NCBI GenBank assembly: GCA_947086895.1
Contig: CAMUAR010000013.1
Location: 1-64,000 of the forward strand
Source of the DNA: an uncultured Lachnospiraceae bacterium
Lineage (GTDB): Bacteria; Bacillota; Clostridia; Lachnospirales; Lachnospiraceae
Direction of reading: 5' to 3'
Length of the DNA stretch: 64,000 nt
Made by a program: the position numbers and the translations under genes. The notes beneath the pieces were generated by a model. It did no database searches, was not told the origin of the DNA, and saw only the letters and a program-made list of their open reading frames with translations. Shown piece after piece: positions 9,282 to 17,805 of the stretch (position 1 is the stretch's first letter; each line of letters starts with the position of its first letter).

Positions 9282-9357
9282 GAACTTTGTTCTGCAAAAC
9301 AACACAATTTTTAATTCCCTCACTTCTTTTCTAATTATCTCTATTTTTATTATTGAC

Positions 9358-9789
9358 TCAGGCATTCTGCCATTTTGCTTTGCCCGCTTTGCGGATGCTT
9401 CGAACAACAAGACCCTCAACTGGAATTTCATTGCCCTGAGCTTCCTCATAGGCGTGAATTGCCGCGGTAATAACAGCGACAAGTTCCAGATCATCCGACA
9501 GTTCTTCCTGTGGTTCTTCTGCCTCTACCGGTGCTTCCGCCTCCACTTTCTTTGTCGCTTTGCCCTGCTCAAACTTATAGATATATTTAAATAAACTGAT
9601 AATCTTTGAAATAAGGAGCAGCACAAGGAACACGATAACAATGCCCATCAATGTGTTTAACAGAGCATATCCCATCGTCTCCCCAAAACTTCTTTTTTGT
9701 TCCGTCGCAGCCATTGTTGTCAACGGAGCTGCAAGCGCGGTAAAAAATGCGCCGAACGCCAGCCCTGCAATACCTTTGATTTTCTTCAT
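9358..9789 (-). CDS. OadG-family membrane anchor subunit
   Basis: 143 residues. An N-terminal hydrophobic stretch (about 1-28) could be a signal or first membrane segment; a strong membrane helix follows at about 39-66. A Glu/Ala/Pro-rich linker and a small C-terminal domain (DDLELVAVITAAIHAYEE), typical of OadG/MmdD-type subunits, complete it. In related pumps this subunit holds the carboxyltransferase, biotin carrier and channel together. The position between the two carboxyltransferase/carrier genes fits this. GGTGG lies about 7 nt before the ATG. Confidence 0.8.
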   Translation of the reverse strand: MKKIKGIAGLAFGAFFTALAAPLTTMAATEQKRSFGETMGYALLNTLMGIVIVFLVLLLISKIISLFKYIYKFEQGKATKKVEAEAPVEAEEPQEELSDDLELVAVITAAIHAYEEAQGNEIPVEGLVVRSIRKAGKAKWQNA

Positions 9790-9804
9790 AAACGCGCCAC
9801 CTCG

Positions 9805-11256
9805 TTAAACCGTGCCATGTTTTTTGTCCGGCAGGTTCTCTCTCTTTGTGAATAGCATCTCAAAGCCATACAGAAGGTGCTGCCTTAATGTTTCCGGTGC
9901 AAGAACAGCGTCAACATACCCCCTCTTTGCCGCCGAAGTCGCACTCTGACAAAGTTCGTCATACTCCGACGCCTTTTCTTTGGAAATCTTTGCAGCGCTG
10001 GCGCCCTTTAACTCATCCGCATACATAATCTGCACAGCAAGATTAGAATCCATAGTTCCAATTTTTGCACCCTCAAGCGCATAGACAAGATCCGCGCCGA
10101 TATGTTTGGAGTTCATTGTAATATACGCACTTCCATAAGCCTTTTCTGTAACAACATTGATCTTTGGCACGGTCGCATTTGCAAATGCGTAAGTCAGTTT
10201 TGCAGCAGCAATCGCAATGCTTCCCGCCTCCTGAACCGTCGCCGCATAGCCAGAGACATTGGTGAGGGTTAATACTGGGATATGAAATGCGTCGCAGAAT
10301 TTAACAAAATGCTCCGCCTTGTAGCAGCCTGCTGTTGTGAGCCTGTCCTCAAACTTAGCGGCGGTTTTTCCCTTTTCATCAAGAATTGCCGTGCGGTTTG
10401 CAATCGCTCCAACCGTCATGCCATTCAGCCGGATAAAGCCTGTTACCATTTCCTTTGCATAATCTTTTTTTACTTCAATAAGCAGTCCATTATCGGAAAT
10501 ATCTGCAAGCGCAAACGATGTATCAGTCAATTCTCCTGAAATATTATCAAGCTGACGGTTCAGATCATCCGTATCGGTCTCACCTGTCGCTTCTTCCGTA
10601 TTGTTGTATGGAAGTACAGCCATCAGCTCACGAATATTTTCATAGAGTGCTTCCTCATCTGAACATACAAAATCTGCAACTCCTTTTGCTGCCATATAAC
10701 TTGCTGCCGCAGTATCACATTTGTTCACATTGTTCCCATCCAATGTGTTTGGCGCATTGACAAACAACTTTGCATTCTTCTCTTCCATAAATACAAAATC
10801 ACTGATGGAAGCAAGAACTGCACTTCCGCCGCCGCAGTTTCCAACAATCGCGGTAATCTGCGGAATAATGCCGGACGCCTGCGTCTGCTTTAAGTACACA
10901 TCACCGAACGCTGCGAGCGCATCGGTAGCTTCCTGCAAACGCAGACCAGCGCAATCTACAAGCCCAATGACCGGCGCACCAACTTTAAGTGCAAAATCAT
11001 AGAGCCTTGTAATTTTTTTCGCGTGCATTTCGCCCATTGTTCCGTTTAAAACACTGGCATCCTGCGCGTAAACATACACAAGACTGCCGTGAATCAAACC
11101 GTATCCGGTGACTACACCATCGGAAGGTGCTTCCTTCCCCTGCAGGTTGAAATCAGTATTTCTCTTTGTGACCAAAGCGCCGATTTCAACAAAACTGTTT
11201 GCGTCAAGCAAGGCGGAGATTCTTTCCTTTGCTGACATTTGTGCCGTAGTACTCAT
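9805..11256 (-). CDS. MmdA/12S-like acyl-CoA carboxyltransferase subunit
   Basis: 483 residues from ATG 11256; GGAGG about 7 nt upstream excludes the longer open frame. It is a crotonase-fold carboxyltransferase of the acetyl-/propionyl-CoA carboxylase beta family. Visible elements are KERISALLDANSFVEIG at the N-terminus, NGTMGEMHAKKI, the glycine-rich oxyanion region GNCGGGSAVLAS, and the C-terminal half with AGSIAIAAAKL and AYGSAYITM. Close relatives are methylmalonyl-CoA and glutaconyl-CoA decarboxylase alpha subunits and transcarboxylase 12S. The NCGGGSAV region differs from canonical MmdA, so the acyl-CoA substrate is uncertain. First gene of the operon, 103 bp downstream of a good promoter. 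Confidence 0.85.
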   Translation of the reverse strand: MSTTAQMSAKERISALLDANSFVEIGALVTKRNTDFNLQGKEAPSDGVVTGYGLIHGSLVYVYAQDASVLNGTMGEMHAKKITRLYDFALKVGAPVIGLVDCAGLRLQEATDALAAFGDVYLKQTQASGIIPQITAIVGNCGGGSAVLASISDFVFMEEKNAKLFVNAPNTLDGNNVNKCDTAAASYMAAKGVADFVCSDEEALYENIRELMAVLPYNNTEEATGETDTDDLNRQLDNISGELTDTSFALADISDNGLLIEVKKDYAKEMVTGFIRLNGMTVGAIANRTAILDEKGKTAAKFEDRLTTAGCYKAEHFVKFCDAFHIPVLTLTNVSGYAATVQEAGSIAIAAAKLTYAFANATVPKINVVTEKAYGSAYITMNSKHIGADLVYALEGAKIGTMDSNLAVQIMYADELKGASAAKISKEKASEYDELCQSATSAAKRGYVDAVLAPETLRQHLLYGFEMLFTKRENLPDKKHGTV

Positions 11257-11358
11257 TTTCAGCCCTCCATTTTTTATTGTATTGGCTTTCTTCAAGCTTT
11301 CAATTTTTTACTTTCTATTGCTTGAAAATAACAGAAAAGCCAAATTTGTTCCAATTAT

Positions 11359-11387
11359 ATTATATTCCTTTCATATCAAAATTTCAA
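11359..11387 (-). promoter_or_regulatory. sigma-A promoter of the decarboxylase operon
   Basis: On the minus strand, TTGAAA (11387-11382) and TATAAT (11364-11359) have an exact 17-bp spacer. The predicted leader is about 95 nt before the carboxyltransferase start. The rest of the 11257-11612 gap holds only this and the recX-side hairpin. Confidence 0.8.
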
Positions 11388-11470
11388 GGGAAAACTACGA
11401 AAGAACGAAAAAACTATAATAACCAATTTTTGTATTATTAACATTCAAGCTTATTTCTATGAAAGAAAAA

Positions 11471-11514
11471 CTCCGAAATTTCCAAACTTATAAAACAATC
11501 AGAAAACTTCGGAG
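11471..11514 (-). terminator. probable terminator after recX
   Basis: CTCCGAA (11471-11477) can pair with TTCGGAG (11508-11514) across a 30-nt loop. On the minus strand the stem is followed by TTTTTCTTTC. It lies about 100 bp after the recX stop. The long loop lowers confidence. Confidence 0.5.
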
Positions 11515-11612
11515 CCTCTATTATATTTATTCTTTTATAAAATTTTTTGAGATGGTCTGTTTATACAAAAATAAAGTTTTACTTTCCATAACGGGAAGCA
11601 CAATGACATTCT

Positions 11613-12260
11613 CTATTCTTTTATACGGTCAAATACTCTTGCGATATCAGCCTGACGAAATCCTTTCGCATACAAAGAAGCCATCAGCTTTTGTCTTTCT
11701 TTTTCTGAAAAAACGGTTTGGTTTTTGGATTTTTTGGCGATCAGACGACGGAGCGCTGTTATCTCCGCCTCCTCATACTCCTCCCCCATCACTTCAAGCC
11801 GCTCCTCGCACACAATCTCAAACGCCTCTTCTATAACCTCGCGGGAAACTCCTTTTTCCGTCAGCTTTACAGTCAGCTGCCGACGGCTTTTTTCCTCCTG
11901 CCCAGCTCGAATATAGGAGGCGGCAAGACGCAGGTCATCCACATAATGATAGGAACCTGCATACTCGATTGCTTCTTCTGCCACCTCCTGCGGATAACCG
12001 TCCGACGAAAGTTTATCATACAATTCTTTTTTGGTTCGGTCTTTGGCAGTCAAAAGGTTTAAAACTCTCTTTTTCGCTCTTGGCAGCAGTACGTCATGGC
12101 AAAATTCCTGATACACTATATCCGCTAACTGTGCGCCTTCCTTCAGCCCTCTTTGTGAAAGTTCTGCGGGATACGCCGCAAACAAAAAGCTGTCGTTGAC
12201 AAAAACTTTTCGCTTTTGGCTCCCTTTTTCCGACACGACTGCTGTTATCACCTGTTCCAT
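11613..12260 (-). CDS. recX: RecX regulatory protein
   Basis: 215 residues. Three-helix RecX repeats are visible: LLTAKDRTKKELYDKL, VDDLRLAASYI with RRQLTVKLTEKGVS, and a C-terminal ASLYAKGFRQADIARVFD. RecX binds within the RecA filament groove and limits its activity. It starts 6 bp downstream of the recA stop, so the two are almost certainly co-transcribed and SOS-controlled from the recA promoter. Length is within the usual range for Firmicutes RecX (about 200-270). Confidence 0.9.
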   Translation of the reverse strand: MEQVITAVVSEKGSQKRKVFVNDSFLFAAYPAELSQRGLKEGAQLADIVYQEFCHDVLLPRAKKRVLNLLTAKDRTKKELYDKLSSDGYPQEVAEEAIEYAGSYHYVDDLRLAASYIRAGQEEKSRRQLTVKLTEKGVSREVIEEAFEIVCEERLEVMGEEYEEAEITALRRLIAKKSKNQTVFSEKERQKLMASLYAKGFRQADIARVFDRIKE

Positions 12261-12266
12261 AGCAGG

Positions 12267-13400
12267 TTACGCCTGCCCTTTCTCTTCAGATCCTTCCGAT
12301 TCCGCGGCTTCTGCTGTTTTTGCAGCCTTTCCCCGACCTGATTTTGAAGTTTTCTCCACGCCTGATGGCACTTCCGCAGAATCCTCGTCCTTTTTCTCAC
12401 CGTCTGCGCCGATTCCATACTTTGCGCGCACCTTCTGCTCAATCTCCGCCATAGCTGCTGGATTATCCCTTAAATACTGCTTTGCATTCTCGCGCCCCTG
12501 ACCGATTTTTGCCTCGTTGTACGCAAACCACGCTCCGCTCTTAATCACAATATTTTCTGCCACTGCCAAATCAAGAATATCACCCTCTTTGGAAATCCCC
12601 TGACCGAACATAATATCAAATTCTGCTTCTTTAAATGGCGGGGCTATCTTATTTTTTACAACCTTGACGCGAACACGATTTCCAATATTTTCTCCGCCGT
12701 TTTTAATATAGTCGATACGGCGCACATCCAAACGCACGGAAGCGTAAAATTTAAGCGCGCGGCCGCCCGTGGTTGTCTCTGGATTTCCGAACATAATTCC
12801 AACTTTCTCACGCAGCTGATTGATAAAAATAACAATGCAATTTGACTTGCTGATAATACCAGTCAGTTTTCTGAGAGCCTGAGACATCAAACGCGCCTGC
12901 AATCCGACATGGGAATCTCCCATATCCCCCTCAATCTCCGCCTTTGGCACAAGTGCTGCAACGGAGTCTACTATAATAATATCAACTGCACCGGAACGAA
13001 CCATCGTCTCCGTAATCTCCAATGCCTGCTCGCCATTGTCCGGCTGGGAGATATACAGCTCGTCAATATCAACCCCGATATTTTTCGCATACACCGGATC
13101 AAGAGCATGCTCCGCATCAATAAATCCAGCGATACCGCCCTGCTTTTGAACCTCCGCAACCATATGCAGCGCGACGGTCGTCTTACCGCTCGACTCAGGA
13201 CCATAGATCTCAACAACGCGTCCCTTTGGCACGCCCCCAAGCCCCAATGCGATATCAAGGCTGATGGAGCCAGTCGGCACGGTCTCAATGTTCATATTGG
13301 CGCTGTTATCGCCAAGTTTCATTATAGAACCCTTGCCATACTGCTTCTCAATCTGAGCCAAGGCGGACTCCAACGCTTTCATCTTATCTTCTTTTGCCAT
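12267..13400 (-). CDS. recA: recombinase RecA
   Basis: 377 residues from ATG 13400 (GGAAG about 7 nt upstream; the frame is open 37 codons further, through the promoter region). Walker A is GPESSGKTT at about residues 66-74. Also present are the Walker B strand [22 protein letters not shown], the [22 protein letters not shown] loop 2 region, and [10 protein letters not shown] near the C-terminus. An acidic, Ser/Ala/Lys-rich tail ends the protein. Homologous recombination and SOS co-protease. The promoter overlaps a consensus Gram-positive LexA box. Confidence 0.97.
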   Translation of the reverse strand: MAKEDKMKALESALAQIEKQYGKGSIMKLGDNSANMNIETVPTGSISLDIALGLGGVPKGRVVEIYGPESSGKTTVALHMVAEVQKQGGIAGFIDAEHALDPVYAKNIGVDIDELYISQPDNGEQALEITETMVRSGAVDIIIVDSVAALVPKAEIEGDMGDSHVGLQARLMSQALRKLTGIISKSNCIVIFINQLREKVGIMFGNPETTTGGRALKFYASVRLDVRRIDYIKNGGENIGNRVRVKVVKNKIAPPFKEAEFDIMFGQGISKEGDILDLAVAENIVIKSGAWFAYNEAKIGQGRENAKQYLRDNPAAMAEIEQKVRAKYGIGADGEKKDEDSAEVPSGVEKTSKSGRGKAAKTAEAAESEGSEEKGQA

Positions 13401-13462
13401 ATTTATCTTCCTTTCCATTATCCGTGCGGGATATTTTTTGATCTTCGAATTTTCACTTTGAT

Positions 13463-13476
13463 CGAACGTATGTTCT
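13463..13476 (-). promoter_or_regulatory. LexA (SOS) operator of recA-recX
   Basis: CGAACGTATGTTCT matches the Gram-positive SOS box consensus CGAACRNRYGTTYC at all conserved positions but the last. It lies just downstream of the predicted -10 and about 63 bp before the recA ATG, so bound LexA would block transcription. Confidence 0.88.
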
Positions 13477-13482
13477 AATATT

Positions 13483-13511
13483 ATATTATCGCATTTTCCC
13501 ATTATTGTCAA
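13483..13511 (-). promoter_or_regulatory. recA promoter
   Basis: Perfect TTGACA (13511-13506), 17-bp spacer and TAATAT (13488-13483) on the minus strand. The SOS box covers the predicted transcription start. Confidence 0.75.
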
Positions 13512-13902
13512 TCATTTTTTCCGGTGTTTTTCTCTTTTTGTCATTTGCTGTTTCACTTTACCCAAACCGCGCTGGAGAAGAGAAGCTTAAAGTCAGATTT
13601 TTGCATCAGCCATAAATTTTTACGCTAAGAACAAACAGAAACCAAGAACGAAACGTAACTATTATAACAATTTTTCCTTCTTATGTAAAGCGGTACACTA
13701 TATAGAAGATTGTTCTTATTTTTTGTACAAACTGACTATCTCAAAAATACCAAATACTCTGACAAGCCTTTTCTTTCAATTGAGAGAATAAAAACTTGTT
13801 TCCTGGCTATCCTATTACAGAAACTAATATATCAAGCGGCTGCCGCTTCTGCGGCAAAATACGCTTATACCGCTTTCTACAACAGAATGAAAGGAATCAA
13901 TT
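13512..13902. other. intergenic region, no gene seen
   Basis: Spacer between the divergent recA promoter and the Bfd-like gene. It is AT-rich with several short open frames, none with an SD or recognisable content. Confidence 0.5.
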
Positions 13903-14082
13903 ATGAACGAAGATGAAATTATTTGTTCTTGTATTGGAACAACCGTCCGCGATATTATGGATGCAGTAAAAAATGGCGCAAAGACAGTAGAAGATATCAG
14001 CGCGGTCACTCAGGCCGGCACTGTATGCGGCGCCTGCCTTGGCGAGATTGAAACATTGCTTGAGAAATTAAAGAACAAGTAA
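13903..14082 (+). CDS. Bfd-like [2Fe-2S]-binding small protein
   Basis: 59 residues. Four cysteines are arranged as Cys8-x-Cys10 near the N-terminus and Cys42-x2-Cys45, in the context IICSCIGTTVRDI and AGTVCGACLGEIE. This is the fold signature of BFD/NifU-middle/NirB-type [2Fe-2S] domains. Family members bind one [2Fe-2S] cluster and act as small electron carriers or as bacterioferritin partners. AAAGGA lies about 7 nt before the ATG. A perfect hairpin terminator begins 8 bp after the stop. It is a stand-alone gene; no bacterioferritin is nearby. Its partner is unknown. Confidence 0.85.
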   Translation: MNEDEIICSCIGTTVRDIMDAVKNGAKTVEDISAVTQAGTVCGACLGEIETLLEKLKNK

Positions 14083-14090
14083 ATGCGCAA

Positions 14091-14123
14091 AGCCTCCGTT
14101 GATCTGACAGATCAACGGAGGCT
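14091..14123. terminator. bidirectional intrinsic terminator
   Basis: A 15-bp perfect stem (14091-14105 with 14109-14123) with a 3-nt loop, T-rich on the plus side and TTTG-rich on the minus side. It separates the Bfd-like gene from the convergent aldo/keto reductase gene and can serve both. Confidence 0.9.
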
Positions 14124-14138
14124 CCATCTTTTGTATTT

Positions 14139-15137
14139 CTAATTTGCCCAATTGCAGATATCTTCTATTCTCTGCAGCTCTTCGGCATCAAAACTTGTAT
14201 TTTTGATCGCCTTGATATTGTTTAAAATCTGCTCTGGTTTCGATGCTCCTGCAAGCACACTTGTGACAATCCCATCCCGCAAAATCCAAGCAAGTGCCAT
14301 CTGCGCTAAACTCTGCCCGCGCTCTGCCGCCATTTCTGCAAGCGCACGAATCTTTTTCATTGTTCCTTCCCCAAGCGATGATTCTTTTAAAAATCTGCCG
14401 TCCGTCCGAATCCGGCTGTCCTGCGGAATACCATTGAAATAGCGGTCAGTCAGCATCCCCTGCGCCAATGGACTAAATGCAATAATCCCTTTTCCAAGCT
14501 CTTTCGACATTTCCTTTAACCCATTTTGCTCAATGGAGCGATTTAAAATGGAATAACAATTCTGATTGATTATAAATGGGCAGCGAAGCTCTTTTAAAAT
14601 ATCAGAAGCTTTTTTTAACGTTGGTCCATCATAATTGGAAAGCCCTACATAAAGCGCCTTTCCGCTTGTCACCGCCTGCGCCAATGCCCCCATCGTCTCC
14701 TCAAGCGGCGTATTTGGGTCCATCCGGTGATGATAAAAAATATCGACATAATCCAACTGCAATCGTTTTAAACTTTGATCCAGGCTTGCGAGCAGATATT
14801 TTCTGCTTCCCCAGTCTCCGTAAGGTCCCGGCCACATCCCATAGCCTGCTTTTGTACTGACAATAATCTCATCGCGGTAACGTTTTAAGTCCTGTTTTAA
14901 GATTCTCCCAAAATTTTCCTCCGCGCTTCCCGCTTCTGGTCCGTAATTGTTTGCCAAATCAAAATGCGTAATCCCATGATCAAACGCCGTAAAACACAGT
15001 TGTTTCATGTTTTCTACTGGCATATTGCTTCCAAAATTGTGCCAAAGTCCAAACGATACCATTGGAAGTTTCAGCCCGCTTGTTCCGCAGTGCGGGTATT
15101 TCATTGTATCGTAACGATTTTTCAATGCCTCATACAT
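14139..15137 (-). CDS. aldo/keto reductase (YghZ/GPR-like)
   Basis: 332 residues. The catalytic tetrad is visible: Asp60 and Tyr65 in FDLANNYG, Lys96 in VSTKAGYG and His136 (or the adjacent His137) in FYHHRMD. The GPEAGSAEENFG and MWPGPYGDWGSRKYL stretches match the YghZ / Gpr subgroup, which reduces glyceraldehyde-3-phosphate and methylglyoxal with NADPH. GGAGG lies about 6 nt before the ATG. Upstream is a MerR-type promoter with a 19-bp spacer, and a merR gene diverges from it. Expression is therefore probably induced by a reactive aldehyde or similar signal sensed by that regulator (inference). Confidence 0.92.
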   Translation of the reverse strand: MYEALKNRYDTMKYPHCGTSGLKLPMVSFGLWHNFGSNMPVENMKQLCFTAFDHGITHFDLANNYGPEAGSAEENFGRILKQDLKRYRDEIIVSTKAGYGMWPGPYGDWGSRKYLLASLDQSLKRLQLDYVDIFYHHRMDPNTPLEETMGALAQAVTSGKALYVGLSNYDGPTLKKASDILKELRCPFIINQNCYSILNRSIEQNGLKEMSKELGKGIIAFSPLAQGMLTDRYFNGIPQDSRIRTDGRFLKESSLGEGTMKKIRALAEMAAERGQSLAQMALAWILRDGIVTSVLAGASKPEQILNNIKAIKNTSFDAEELQRIEDICNWAN

Positions 15138-15277
15138 AAAAAAGCCTCCTTGTTCTCAAAATATTTTCCTCTTATAAAATTTCTTTTTCTGGGTTTTTCT
15201 TAAAAAATTTTTATATTATGCACCAATCCATATTGTTGATTAAAAATACTTATCCTTTGCTTATTATTCCTTTACAA

Positions 15278-15308
15278 AGCTTAACACTTAAAGTATACTT
15301 GAAGTCAA
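15278..15308 (-). promoter_or_regulatory. MerR-type promoter/operator of the aldo/keto reductase
   Basis: On the minus strand, TTGACT (15308-15303) and TAAGCT (15283-15278) are separated by 19 bp, the over-long spacer typical of MerR activation. A 20-bp near-perfect palindrome (15286-15305; halves ACTTAAAGTA / TACTTGAAGT) fills the spacer. Only one base pair breaks the symmetry. Confidence 0.82.
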
Positions 15309-15367
15309 GAAGTTTTTTCACTTTTTATTTTTTTAAGAAATACAAATTCTACAAGGAGTTATGATTG

Positions 15368-15793
15368 ATGCAGTCAAAAAATACAAAAACTTATACCATC
15401 CGCGAAGTTTCTGCTTTGTTCCACCTGCCAGCTTCCACGCTCCGCTACTATGAAGAAACAGGTATCCTGCCGGCAGTTCCGAAAACTTCTGGCAGACGCA
15501 TCTACAGCCAGCTTCATATGGATCGCCTGTATGCAATAGAATGTTTTAAAAACACTGGAATGAGTATTGCCCGAATCAAAGATTTTTTTACCTATGAGGA
15601 AACGATGGAAACAAATATTGACAATATGTTATCGCTTCTATCAAATCAAAAAATAATATTGGAAGAAAAATTATCAAACCTTCAAAATTCCTACAAACAT
15701 ATTCAATGCAAACTGGAATATTACAGTGCAGTCAAAAAAGCAGTTGATGATAAAAGAACAATACCAGACTGGAATGAGTTTTTCTGCAAATAA
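15368..15793 (+). CDS. MerR-family transcriptional regulator
   Basis: 141 residues. The N-terminal winged helix-turn-helix reads YTIREVSALFHLPASTLRYYEETG (HTH, residues about 8-31; wing with GRRIYSQ). A long coiled coil follows at about 85-125, then a short tail without a cysteine or metal signature like those of MerR or CueR. ATG 15368 is 9 nt after GGAG; a TTG one codon earlier is possible. It diverges from the aldo/keto reductase gene, and the MerR-type operator lies between them. It most likely activates that gene. Confidence 0.92.
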   Translation: MQSKNTKTYTIREVSALFHLPASTLRYYEETGILPAVPKTSGRRIYSQLHMDRLYAIECFKNTGMSIARIKDFFTYEETMETNIDNMLSLLSNQKIILEEKLSNLQNSYKHIQCKLEYYSAVKKAVDDKRTIPDWNEFFCK

Positions 15794-15815
15794 AATTATA
15801 GAAAAGTCAAATCCA

Positions 15816-16529
15816 TTACTTTTCTTTTCCCTGCAATATCGCCCTTACCCGGTGCGTCTCCAGATCCGCATATCTTGTCGGTATTGGAATATGCCCCTCC
15901 TTTCCGACAAGTTCCAGCACAAGCGCGGTTGCTGTATCCAGCGAAATCTTATTTCCAACAGATACAAATACCGGGCGGACATAATCCGTTGTCCGAACTG
16001 CGCGGCCAAGCACTTCTTTATCCGCTATAATATCTGATATACTTCCCGCTTTGTTTTCCGGCATCTCAAAAAAAGCATTCTCCACTTTATAATAACTTTT
16101 CGCCACGCCGACGGTCGGTGTATTCAGATAAAAGGAGGCGTGCGTCGCCAGCCCCATGCGTCTTGGATGAAGAACACCATTTCCGTCGAACAAAAAGATA
16201 TCAGGATGTACATTAAGTTTTGACACTGCCTGCAGCACAAGCGGAAGTTCTCGAAACGCCAGACATCCAGGAATATAGGGGAATTTGACTTCTCCTTCTG
16301 CATACACAGCTTCCACAATCATCTTTGTTTTTCGGTCAATCACGACAATACAACATACTGCCTGCTCTGCGCTGCTCTTCCAGTACGCAAGATCCACTCC
16401 CGCTATAAGCTGCAGCTTATCCGGCGAAATAACATCCCTCTGCTCTACCTGTTTCGCCAGATATTCCTGCTGCCGAACACACTCTTCTTTGGAATATTTA
16501 TCCAATTCATCCGTGCGAAAAATTTCCAT
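15816..16529 (-). CDS. nfi: endonuclease V (deoxyinosine 3' endonuclease)
   Basis: 237 residues. Family markers are IAGVDLAYW (catalytic Asp46), the FRELPLVLQA segment, FDGNGVLHPRRMGLATH (Asp115 and His130) and TPTVGVAKS. The enzyme cleaves one phosphodiester bond 3' to deoxyinosine and other deaminated bases, starting alternative excision repair. The usual family length is about 220-240. The SD is weak (GGGGC about 9 nt before the ATG). It converges on merR and follows the threonine ammonia-lyase gene by 45 bp on the same strand. Confidence 0.93.
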   Translation of the reverse strand: MEIFRTDELDKYSKEECVRQQEYLAKQVEQRDVISPDKLQLIAGVDLAYWKSSAEQAVCCIVVIDRKTKMIVEAVYAEGEVKFPYIPGCLAFRELPLVLQAVSKLNVHPDIFLFDGNGVLHPRRMGLATHASFYLNTPTVGVAKSYYKVENAFFEMPENKAGSISDIIADKEVLGRAVRTTDYVRPVFVSVGNKISLDTATALVLELVGKEGHIPIPTRYADLETHRVRAILQGKEK

Positions 16530-16574
16530 ACAACTGCCCCGCTAAAGTTTTTTAACTGCCCCAAAAATTATTTT

Positions 16575-17795
16575 TTAGAAATATGTGTTTTTCGGCTGTG
16601 CCAGCTTTGGCTGATATCCTTTCTCCTCAAGCATTTTTACAATGCGCTCTTTATGTTCATGCCCAAATGCTTCCATAGTAATCACAAGTTCCACCGCCGT
16701 ATTGCGATTAATGCTGACAAACTGGTTATGCTCCAGTTTGATAATATTTCCCTGCTCCGCCGCGATCAAAGTTGAAACATTGGCGAGTTCGCCTGGCTTG
16801 TCCGGCATCAGCACAGACACTGTAAAAATTCTGCCCCGCTCAATCAATCCGTGCTGCACAATGGAGGACATTGTAATCACATCCATATTGCCTCCGCTTA
16901 AAATCGAGACAACTTTCTTTCCCTTTAAATCAAGATGTTTTAATGCCGCCACAGTTAAAAGCCCGGAATTTTCCACCACCATCTTATGGTTTTCTACCAT
17001 ATCAAGAAAGCTGACAATCAGCTCTTTATCCTCCACCGTAATAATCTCGTCAATATTTTTCTGAATATACGGGAAAATATGTTCGCCCGGAGTTTTTACC
17101 GCAGTGCCGTCTGCGACGGTATCCACGCCTGGCAGCGTTACAACATGCCCGGCTTTTAACGACTCCTGCATACAATTCGCTCCCGCTGGCTCCACGCCTA
17201 TTACATGAATATTTGGATTTAAAAGCTTTGCGAGCGTCGATACGCCGGCGGCCAGCCCTCCTCCCCCAATCGGCACAAGGATAATATCAACCGTAGGCAG
17301 CTCCTTAATAATCTCCATTGCAATGCTTCCCTGCCCGGTTGCCACCATTTCATCGTCAAACGGATGAATAAACGTATATCCATTTTCCTCCGCCAATGCA
17401 AGCGCACGGGTGTACGCCTCATCGTATACATTCCCGTACAGTACAACTTCTGCCCCATAACTTTTTGTGCGGTTCACTTTGATTAGCGGCGTTGTTGTCG
17501 GCATAACAATCACCGCCTTAGCGCCGTACATCTTTGCCGCATAAGCCACACCCTGAGCATGATTTCCCGCCGAGGCAGTAATCAGTCCGCGGTCACGCTC
17601 CTCTTTTGTCAGCGTGCTGATCTTATAATATGCGCCTCGCACTTTATATGCCCCGGTAAACTGCATATTTTCCGGCTTTAAATAAATTTTTCCCCCTGTT
17701 TTCTCCGAAAAATAATCGCTGTAAATAAGCTTTGTAGAATTTGTCACTCTGACTACCGCATCGCTTGCTTCCTCAAATTTCTCTAATGTCATCAT
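16575..17795 (-). CDS. ilvA: threonine ammonia-lyase with C-terminal ACT domain
   Basis: 406 residues. The PLP-binding Lys51 lies in FTGAYKVRGAYYKI. Also visible are the ASAGNHAQGVAYAA cofactor contact, the glycine-rich PIGGGGLAAGV loop and the SGGNMD motif. Residues about 325-400 form one ACT domain starting FTVSVLMPDKPGEL. The enzyme converts L-threonine to 2-oxobutyrate and ammonia. One ACT domain and about 400 residues match the TdcB/short IlvA type. GGTGAGG precedes the ATG. It starts 10 bp after the ftsY stop, so it is read from the rnc-smc-ftsY transcript or a nearby promoter. Confidence 0.92.
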   Translation of the reverse strand: MMTLEKFEEASDAVVRVTNSTKLIYSDYFSEKTGGKIYLKPENMQFTGAYKVRGAYYKISTLTKEERDRGLITASAGNHAQGVAYAAKMYGAKAVIVMPTTTPLIKVNRTKSYGAEVVLYGNVYDEAYTRALALAEENGYTFIHPFDDEMVATGQGSIAMEIIKELPTVDIILVPIGGGGLAAGVSTLAKLLNPNIHVIGVEPAGANCMQESLKAGHVVTLPGVDTVADGTAVKTPGEHIFPYIQKNIDEIITVEDKELIVSFLDMVENHKMVVENSGLLTVAALKHLDLKGKKVVSILSGGNMDVITMSSIVQHGLIERGRIFTVSVLMPDKPGELANVSTLIAAEQGNIIKLEHNQFVSINRNTAVELVITMEAFGHEHKERIVKMLEEKGYQPKLAQPKNTYF

Positions 17796-17805
17796 TGTAT
17801 TTTCC

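Noticed and set aside
13710-13916. A 68-codon open frame before the Bfd-like gene
   Set aside because: No SD or family features, and it overlaps the well-supported Bfd-like start in another frame.
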